Positions 58,253 through 64,000 of a stretch of DNA of 64,000 bases are shown here, piece by piece (position 1 is the stretch's first letter; every line of letters starts with the position of its first letter). The notes under the pieces are model-generated. The model was not told where the DNA came from and searched no databases. It was given only the letters and a program-made list of their open reading frames with translations. The DNA is from Citrobacter sp. On2M (GTDB lineage Bacteria; Pseudomonadota; Gammaproteobacteria; Enterobacterales; Enterobacteriaceae). The stretch is from NCBI RefSeq assembly GCF_018035235.1, contig NZ_WPCV01000008.1, positions 62,001 to 126,000 on the forward strand, read 5' to 3'. Made by a program: the position numbers and the translations under genes.

Positions 58253-58945
58253 ATGAAAAAATTAACGACAATAATTCTCTTATCCTCTGTGGTATCAACC
58301 TCTGCTTTTGCTGGCGCCTATGTAGAAAACCGCGAAGCATATAACCTGGCGTCCGATCAAATAGAGGTCATGATGCGCGTCGGCTATAACTCCGATATGG
58401 GCGCGGGTATCATGCTCACCAACACCTACACCATGCAACGCAAGGATGAGTTAAAACACGGCTATAACGAAATAGAGGGCTGGTATCCGTTATTTAAACC
58501 GACAGATAAATTGACAATCCAACCTGGCGGATTAATAAACGATAAGAGTATTGGTTCTGGCGGTGCTGTTTATCTGGATGTTAACTATAAATTTACACCA
58601 TGGTTTAATCTTACCGTGCGTAATCGATATAACCATAATAACTACAGTTCAACCGACCTGAACGGTGACCTGGATAATAATGATACCTATGAAATAGGTA
58701 ACTACTGGAACTTTACCATTACCGATAAATTCTCCTATACCTTTGAACCTCACTACTTTATGCGAGTCAATGACTTCAATAGCAGCAACGGAAAAGATCA
58801 TCATTGGGAAATTACCAATACCTTTAAGTATCGGATCAATGAACACTGGTTGCCCTACCTGGAATTACGCTGGTTAGATCGCAATGTTGAACCCTATCAT
58901 CGCGAACAAAACCAGATTCGTGTTGGGGCAAAGTATTTCTTCTGA
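58253..58945 (+). CDS. ompL: Outer-membrane porin OmpL (KdgM family)
   Basis: A 230-residue small monomeric porin. A signal peptide ends at AFA-GAY (residue 20), followed by a 12-strand barrel ending in the typical C-terminal Phe (IRVGAKYFF). Nearly identical to E. coli OmpL, long linked to this operon; it may admit sulfoquinovosides. Start at 58253 (MKKLTTIILLSS); the longer frame from 58217 lies in the yihO-ompL gap. Followed by a strong terminator. Confidence 0.95.
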   Translation: MKKLTTIILLSSVVSTSAFAGAYVENREAYNLASDQIEVMMRVGYNSDMGAGIMLTNTYTMQRKDELKHGYNEIEGWYPLFKPTDKLTIQPGGLINDKSIGSGGAVYLDVNYKFTPWFNLTVRNRYNHNNYSSTDLNGDLDNNDTYEIGNYWNFTITDKFSYTFEPHYFMRVNDFNSSNGKDHHWEITNTFKYRINEHWLPYLELRWLDRNVEPYHREQNQIRVGAKYFF

Positions 58946-58958
58946 TACTGCTGATGAT

Positions 58959-58989
58959 AAAAAAGCCGCTGATAATCAGCGGCTTTTTT
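58959..58989. terminator. Bidirectional terminator between ompL and typA
   Basis: AAAAAAGCCGCTGAT, then AATCAGCGGCTTTTTT: a near-perfect palindromic hairpin with A and T tracts on both sides. It closes both convergent transcripts. Confidence 0.92.
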
Positions 58990-59014
58990 GTGCTTACCTG
59001 AGAAAGAGCGTTAA

Positions 59015-60838
59015 TTACTCTTCTTTCGCGCCACGCATTGCACGGCGACGATCGTTTTCAGTCAGGTGACGCTTACGGATACGGATAGAGGTTGGGGTAA
59101 CTTCTACCAGTTCGTCGTCATCGATGAATTCCAGAGCCTGCTCCAGAGTCATCTTAACCGGCGGAACCAGAACCGTTGCTTCGTCAGTACCGGACGCGCG
59201 CATGTTGGTCAGTTTCTTACCGGTCAGGCAGTTTACAGTCAGGTCGTTAGAACGGCTGTGAATACCGATGATCTGGCCTTCGTAAACTTCAGCACCGTGG
59301 CCCAGGAACAGCTTACCGCGGTCCTGCAGGCTGAACAGTGCGAACGCAACTGCTTTACCCTGGCCGTTGGAGATCAGTACGCCGTTCTGACGCTGACCCA
59401 CATCACCCGCACGAACATCGTCGTAGTGGCTGAAGGTGGAGTACAGCAGACCGGTACCGGAAGTCATGGTCATGAATTCTGAACGGAAGCCGATCAGACC
59501 ACGGCTTGGGATCACGTAGTCAAGACGTACGCGGCCTTTGCCATCTGGATTCATGTTTTTCAGGTCGCCTTTACGCTCACCCAGAGCCTGCATGACAGAA
59601 CCCTGATGCTGCTCTTCGACGTCCAGCGTTACGTTTTCGAACGGCTCTTGTTTACGGCCATCGATTTCGCGGAAGATAACTTTCGGACGGGAAACCGCCA
59701 TTTCGAAACCTTCACGACGCATGTTTTCAATCAGAACAGACAGGTGCAGCTCACCACGACCGGATACACGGAACGCATCCGCATCTTCGGTTTCTTCAAC
59801 GCGCAGCGCAACGTTGTGCACCAGCTCTTTGTTCAGGCGGTCAAGGATCTGACGAGAGGTAACATATTTACCTTCTTTACCACAGAACGGAGAGGTGTTT
59901 ACGCAGAAGAACATGGTTACGGTCGGTTCATCAACGGACAGAGCCGGCAGCGCTTCGACGTTCTGCGGATCGCAGATGGTGTCGGAGATGTTCAGTTCGC
60001 CCAGACCGGTGATCGCGATGATATCGCCGGCTTCGGCAATATCGCTCTCGATACGTTCCAGACCCAGATGAGTCAGAACTTTACCGACTTTACCGTTACG
60101 GGTTTTGCCTTCGCTATCAATGATAGTGATCTGCTGGTTCGGTTTAACTTTACCGCGTTTAATGCGGCCGATGCCGATTACGCCAACGTAGTTGTTGTAG
60201 TCCAGCTGAGAGATTTGCATCTGCAGCGGGCCATCAAGATCTACGTTCGGAGCCGGTACACGATCAACGATGGTCTGATACAGCGGAGTCATGTCTTCAG
60301 CCATATCTTCGTGATCCAGACCTGCGATACCGTTCAGCGCGGAAGCGTAAACGATCGGGAAGTCCAGCTGCTCGTCGGTAGCGTCGAGGTTAACGAACAG
60401 GTCGAATACCTGGTCAACAACCCAGTCAGGACGCGCGCCAGGACGGTCAACTTTGTTGATAACAACAATTGGCTTCAGGCCATGGGCAAAGGCTTTTTTG
60501 GTCACGAAGCGCGTCTGCGGCATCGGACCATCCATTGCATCCACCACCAGCAGCACGGAGTCGACCATGGACATTACACGTTCAACTTCACCACCGAAGT
60601 CGGCGTGCCCCGGGGTATCAACGATGTTGATACGGTAGTCATTCCATTTGATAGCGGTGTTTTTAGCGAGGATGGTAATCCCACGCTCTTTCTCCAAATC
60701 GTTGGAGTCCATCACGCGCTCTTGGGTTTCAGCACGTGCATCGAACGTACCGGATTGTTGGAGCAGCTTGTCTACCAGGGTCGTTTTACCATGGTCTACG
60801 TGCGCGATGATGGCGATGTTACGCAAATTTTCGATCAC
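59015..60838 (-). CDS. typA: Translational GTPase TypA/BipA
   Basis: A 607-residue ribosome-associated GTPase of the EF-G/LepA class that supports ribosome assembly at low temperature and stress responses. G motifs: [27 protein letters not shown] and [16 protein letters not shown]-terminal EF-G-like domains and a TypA-specific domain follow ([31 protein letters not shown] near the N-terminus). Nearly identical to E. coli. It diverges from glnA. Confidence 0.97.
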   Translation of the reverse strand: MIENLRNIAIIAHVDHGKTTLVDKLLQQSGTFDARAETQERVMDSNDLEKERGITILAKNTAIKWNDYRINIVDTPGHADFGGEVERVMSMVDSVLLVVDAMDGPMPQTRFVTKKAFAHGLKPIVVINKVDRPGARPDWVVDQVFDLFVNLDATDEQLDFPIVYASALNGIAGLDHEDMAEDMTPLYQTIVDRVPAPNVDLDGPLQMQISQLDYNNYVGVIGIGRIKRGKVKPNQQITIIDSEGKTRNGKVGKVLTHLGLERIESDIAEAGDIIAITGLGELNISDTICDPQNVEALPALSVDEPTVTMFFCVNTSPFCGKEGKYVTSRQILDRLNKELVHNVALRVEETEDADAFRVSGRGELHLSVLIENMRREGFEMAVSRPKVIFREIDGRKQEPFENVTLDVEEQHQGSVMQALGERKGDLKNMNPDGKGRVRLDYVIPSRGLIGFRSEFMTMTSGTGLLYSTFSHYDDVRAGDVGQRQNGVLISNGQGKAVAFALFSLQDRGKLFLGHGAEVYEGQIIGIHSRSNDLTVNCLTGKKLTNMRASGTDEATVLVPPVKMTLEQALEFIDDDELVEVTPTSIRIRKRHLTENDRRRAMRGAKEE

Positions 60839-60992
60839 AACTTTGCCTCAGGCATTTTAGAAATAGCGCGTTATTGTACACGGATTAATCGCAGTACAAA
60901 ACAGGATCACAAACATCCTCCGCAAACAAGTATTGCAGAGTTTCTTTGTGATCACATTCACGGAGCGTTAAAAGGGGTAATCTGACATGCTT

Positions 60993-61130
60993 TGCACCAA
61001 TATGGTGCTTAATGTTCACATTAAAGCACTATAATGGTGCAATACAACCTTCATGGTGCAGCCCCTTTGCACGATAGTGCGCATGATAACGCCTTTTAGG
61101 GGCAATTTAAAAGTTGGCACAGATTTCGCT
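60993..61130 (+). promoter_or_regulatory. glnA control region: NtrC sites and sigma-54 promoter
   Basis: NtrC-type sites are TGCACCAATATGGTGC (60993-61008), GCACTATAATGGTGC (61026-61040) and a weaker TGCACGATAGTGC (61068-61080). TTGGCACAGATTTCGC (61114-61129) is the sigma-54 -24/-12 promoter, identical to the E. coli glnAp2 I know. Strong upstream enhancers plus a distant sigma-54 promoter explain induction on nitrogen limitation. The 380-base gap between typA and glnA shows nothing else beyond the typA promoter. Confidence 0.88.
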
Positions 61131-61218
61131 TTATATTTTTTACGGCGACACGGCCAATTTTTTGCAGAATTGAAGACTTCGTTACCACGACGACCATGAC
61201 CAATCCGGGAGAGTAAGT

Positions 61219-62628
61219 ATGTCCGCTGAACACGTTTTGACGATGCTGAACGAACACGAAGTGAAGTTTGTTGATTTGCGCTTCACTGATACTAAAGGTA
61301 AAGAACAGCACGTCACTATTCCTGCTCATCAGGTAAATGCCGAATTCTTTGAAGAAGGCAAAATGTTTGACGGCTCCTCAATCGGTGGCTGGAAAGGCAT
61401 TAACGAATCAGACATGGTTCTGATGCCAGATGCATCTACTGCACTCATCGACCCGTTCTATGAAGAGTCTACTCTGATCATCCGTTGCGATATCCTGGAA
61501 CCCGGTACGCTGCAGGGCTATGACCGCGATCCGCGCTCCATCGCAAAACGCGCTGAAGAGTATCTGCGTTCTACCGGCATCGCAGACACCGTTCTGTTCG
61601 GGCCAGAGCCAGAGTTCTTCCTGTTTGACGACATCCGCTTCGGCGCATCTATCTCCGGTTCTCACGTGGCTATCGATGACATCGAAGGCGCATGGAACTC
61701 TTCCACCAAATACGAAGGTGGTAACAAAGGTCACCGCCCTGGCGTGAAAGGCGGTTACTTCCCGGTTCCTCCGGTAGATTCTTCTCAGGACATCCGTTCT
61801 ACCATGTGTCTGATCATGGAAGAGATGGGCCTGGTTGTTGAAGCACATCACCACGAAGTGGCGACTGCTGGCCAGAACGAAATCGCGACCCGCTTTAACA
61901 CCATGACCAAAAAAGCGGACGAAATTCAGATCTACAAATACGTTGTGCACAACGTTGCGCACCGTTTCGGTAAAACCGCGACCTTTATGCCAAAACCGAT
62001 GTTCGGTGATAACGGTTCCGGTATGCACTGCCACATGTCCCTGTCAAAGAACGGCGTAAACCTGTTCTCTGGCGACAAATATGCGGGTCTGTCTGAGCAG
62101 GCGCTGTTCTACATCGGCGGCGTAATCAAACACGCTAAAGCGATCAACGCCCTGGCTAACCCGACCACGAACTCCTATAAGCGTCTGGTCCCTGGCTACG
62201 AAGCGCCGGTAATGCTGGCTTACTCTGCCCGTAACCGTTCTGCTTCTATCCGTATTCCGGTTGTTGCTTCTCCGAAAGCGCGTCGTATTGAAGTGCGTTT
62301 CCCGGACCCGGCTGCTAACCCGTACCTGTGCTTCGCAGCACTGCTGATGGCCGGTCTTGACGGTATCAAGAACAAGATCCACCCGGGCGAAGCCATGGAC
62401 AAAAACCTGTATGACCTGCCGCCGGAAGAAGCGAAAGAGATCCCACAGGTTGCTGGTTCTCTGGAAGAAGCACTGAAAGAACTGGATCTGGACCGTGAGT
62501 TCCTGACTGCAGGCGGCGTGTTCACCAATGAAGCGATCGATGCATACATTACGCTGCGTCGCGAAGAAGATGACCGTGTGCGTATGACTCCGCACCCGGT
62601 AGAGTTTGAGCTGTACTACAGCGTTTAA
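61219..62628 (+). CDS. glnA: Glutamine synthetase
   Basis: A 469-residue dodecameric type I enzyme that makes glutamine from glutamate and ammonia. Motifs: [40 protein letters not shown]-type region (seen as [19 protein letters not shown]), [18 protein letters not shown], and the adenylylation Tyr in [12 protein letters not shown] (residue 397/398). Highly optimal codon use. Followed by a terminator-like hairpin and the glnLG promoter. Confidence 0.98.
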   Translation: MSAEHVLTMLNEHEVKFVDLRFTDTKGKEQHVTIPAHQVNAEFFEEGKMFDGSSIGGWKGINESDMVLMPDASTALIDPFYEESTLIIRCDILEPGTLQGYDRDPRSIAKRAEEYLRSTGIADTVLFGPEPEFFLFDDIRFGASISGSHVAIDDIEGAWNSSTKYEGGNKGHRPGVKGGYFPVPPVDSSQDIRSTMCLIMEEMGLVVEAHHHEVATAGQNEIATRFNTMTKKADEIQIYKYVVHNVAHRFGKTATFMPKPMFGDNGSGMHCHMSLSKNGVNLFSGDKYAGLSEQALFYIGGVIKHAKAINALANPTTNSYKRLVPGYEAPVMLAYSARNRSASIRIPVVASPKARRIEVRFPDPAANPYLCFAALLMAGLDGIKNKIHPGEAMDKNLYDLPPEEAKEIPQVAGSLEEALKELDLDREFLTAGGVFTNEAIDAYITLRREEDDRVRMTPHPVEFELYYSV

Positions 62629-62708
62629 TCGTTTGAGTTGTACTTTCCAGATAAGGTCGCGTCACGCGCTGGCGCGATAACCTGGAATTGAGTTGCCGTG
62701 GAACTTTT

Positions 62709-62733
62709 AGCCCATCACACGATGGGCTTTTTT
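62709..62733 (+). terminator. Terminator after glnA
   Basis: AGCCCATC, loop ACAC, GATGGGCTTTTTT. It lies 80 bases after the glnA stop and partly separates glnA from glnLG. Confidence 0.9.
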
Positions 62734-62783
62734 CTCCACTAACAACCTGCTTTCTCGCGCTTTTTATGCGTAAAAAGCTATAA

Positions 62784-62800
62784 TGCACTAAATTGGTGCA
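62784..62800. promoter_or_regulatory. NtrC site at the glnL promoter
   Basis: TGCACTAAATTGGTGCA, a near-perfect NtrC palindrome, overlaps the glnL promoter region 22 bases before the start codon. In E. coli NtrC represses glnLp here. Confidence 0.85.
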
Positions 62801-62822
62801 ACACTTTTCAGGAGACTGCTGA

Positions 62823-63872
62823 ATGGCAACCGGCACGCTGCCCGATGCTGGGCAGATCCTCAATTCTTTAATCAACAGCATTTTACTCGTCGACGATGAG
62901 CTGGCGGTACATTACGCCAACCCTGCGGCACAACAGCTGCTCGCCCAAAGCTCCCGCAAACTGTTTGGTACCCCGCTTCCCGATCTGTTGAGTTATTTCT
63001 CCTTAAACATCGGACTGATGCGAGAGAGCCTGGAAGCGGGCCAGGGCTTTACGGATAACGAAGTGACGCTGGTGATAGACAGCCACTCCCATATCCTCTC
63101 AGTGACTGCTCAGAGGCTGCCTGATGGCCTTATCCTGCTGGAGATGGCGCCAATGGATAACCAGCGTCGTCTGAGCCAGGAGCAGCTCCAGCACGCCCAG
63201 CAGATTGCCGCCCGCGATCTGGTGCGCGGTTTGGCGCACGAAATCAAGAACCCGTTGGGTGGATTACGCGGCGCGGCGCAGCTGCTCAGCAAAGCGCTTC
63301 CGGACCCGGCGCTGACCGAATATACCAAAGTCATTATTGAGCAGGCCGACCGCCTGCGTAATCTGGTCGACCGTCTGCTGGGACCACAACAGCCGGGTAT
63401 GCACGTCACGGAAAGTATTCACAAGGTGGCGGAGCGCGTAGTGGCGCTGGTCTCAATGGAGCTCCCGGAAAACGTCACGCTGATTCGTGATTACGACCCG
63501 AGTCTGCCCGAATTACTGCACGACCCGGATCAGATCGAGCAGGTTCTGTTAAACATCGTGCGCAATGCTTTGCAGGCGCTGGGACCGGAAGGCGGTGAGA
63601 TCATTCTGCGTACCCGCACCGCGTTTCAGCTCACGCTGCACGGCGTACGTTATCGCCTGGCAGCACGGATTGATGTTGAGGATAACGGTCCGGGTATTCC
63701 CTCGCATTTGCAGGACACGCTGTTCTACCCAATGGTCAGCGGTCGCGAAGGCGGTACCGGCCTTGGATTATCCATTGCCCGTAATTTGATTGATCAACAT
63801 TCCGGCAAAATTGAATTTACCAGCTGGCCGGGTCATACCGAATTCTCGGTTTACCTGCCTATCAGGAAATAA
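62823..63872 (+). CDS. glnL: Nitrogen sensor kinase NtrB (GlnL)
   Basis: A 349-residue cytoplasmic histidine kinase/phosphatase for NtrC, controlled by PII. An N-terminal PAS domain (residues about 10-120) is followed by His139 in [18 protein letters not shown]-box [23 protein letters not shown] and [15 protein letters not shown]. Start preceded by CAGGAGAC. No membrane segments, as expected. Confidence 0.97.
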   Translation: MATGTLPDAGQILNSLINSILLVDDELAVHYANPAAQQLLAQSSRKLFGTPLPDLLSYFSLNIGLMRESLEAGQGFTDNEVTLVIDSHSHILSVTAQRLPDGLILLEMAPMDNQRRLSQEQLQHAQQIAARDLVRGLAHEIKNPLGGLRGAAQLLSKALPDPALTEYTKVIIEQADRLRNLVDRLLGPQQPGMHVTESIHKVAERVVALVSMELPENVTLIRDYDPSLPELLHDPDQIEQVLLNIVRNALQALGPEGGEIILRTRTAFQLTLHGVRYRLAARIDVEDNGPGIPSHLQDTLFYPMVSGREGGTGLGLSIARNLIDQHSGKIEFTSWPGHTEFSVYLPIRK

Positions 63873-63883
63873 AGGTGACGTTT

Positions 63884-64000
63884 ATGCAACGAGGAATAGT
63901 CTGGGTAGTTGATGACGATAGTTCCATCCGTTGGGTGCTTGAACGTGCGCTCGCAGGGGCAGGACTAAGCTGCACAACATTTGAAAGCGGTAAAGAGGTG
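63884..64000 (+). CDS. glnG: Nitrogen regulator NtrC (GlnG), 5' end
   Basis: Only 39 codons are present before the right edge. MQRGIVWVVDDDSSIRWVLE is the start of the NtrC receiver domain, with the acidic pair of the phosphorylation pocket in VVDDDSS. The phosphoacceptor Asp54, AAA domain and HTH lie outside the window. It starts 11 bases after glnL. Confidence 0.95.
   Translation, partial: MQRGIVWVVDDDSSIRWVLERALAGAGLSCTTFESGKEV

Noticed and set aside
59606-60985. 459-codon open frame opposite typA
   Set aside because: It lies antisense to the highly conserved typA gene, whose codon bias keeps the opposite frame open. No domain is recognisable.

Overview
The window is chromosomal DNA from an enterobacterium close to Escherichia, Salmonella and Citrobacter. 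Most proteins are nearly superimposable on the E. coli versions I know, and the backbone follows E. coli K-12 order: cdh-sbp-pfkA-fieF-cpxP-cpxRA-yiiM-kdgT-sodA-rhaT-rhaR-rhaS-rhaBAD-rhaM-fdhD-fdoGHI-fdhE-yiiF-fabY-dtd-yihY-yihX-yihW to yihO-ompL-typA-glnALG. The cargo between the backbone genes (scr genes, azlCD, an extra dehydrogenase in the rha operon, no frv genes) suggests Citrobacter or a Salmonella relative rather than E. coli. That genus guess is an inference.

Bases 1-8400 are a carbohydrate island where tpiA would be expected beyond cdh. A leftward cluster (LacI-type regulator, GH13 alpha-glucosidase, PTS EIIBC, ScrY-like porin cut by the window edge) faces a rightward sucrose cluster scrK-scrB-scrR. 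The usual scrY and scrA between scrK and scrB are missing, but a ScrR operator survives in the gap. Each half carries its own pair of near-identical palindromic operators.

Bases 8600-16900 hold cdh, sbp, pfkA, fieF and the Cpx envelope-stress genes (cpxP with the CpxQ small RNA in its 3' end, cpxR, cpxA). Between fieF and cpxP sits an AT-rich two-gene insert: a type VI secretion-like HExxH protein interrupted by one in-frame TGA, translationally coupled to a lipoprotein that looks like its immunity factor. The insert is bordered by two direct copies of the CpxQ 3' end/terminator. This is the most unusual structure in the window.

Bases 16900-35900 alternate backbone genes with small metabolic cassettes: MFS transporter/TIM-barrel isomerase/GntR regulator between cpxA and yiiM, a DapA-family aldolase between yiiM and kdgT, an arabinose-isomerase-like gene between sodA and rhaT, a FucO-like dehydrogenase inside the rhamnose operon, and an AzlCD exporter with an XRE-cupin regulator after rhaM. 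The rhamnose block is complete: uptake, two AraC-type activators, kinase, isomerase, aldolase, probable lactaldehyde reductase and mutarotase.

Bases 35900-47300 carry the aerobic formate dehydrogenase genes (fdhD; fdoG with a selenocysteine UGA; fdoH; fdoI; fdhE), a PIN-domain/RHH toxin-antitoxin pair whose antitoxin corresponds to K-12 yiiF, an alpha/beta hydrolase, and the overlapping yihX-yihY-dtd-fabY run. Bases 47400-58950 are a full sulfoquinovose catabolic locus of the sulfo-EMP type. The window closes with typA/bipA and the nitrogen-regulated glnA-glnL-glnG operon, with recognisable NtrC and sigma-54 sites; glnG is cut by the right edge. I saw no tRNA or rRNA genes, CRISPR arrays, transposases or integrases.
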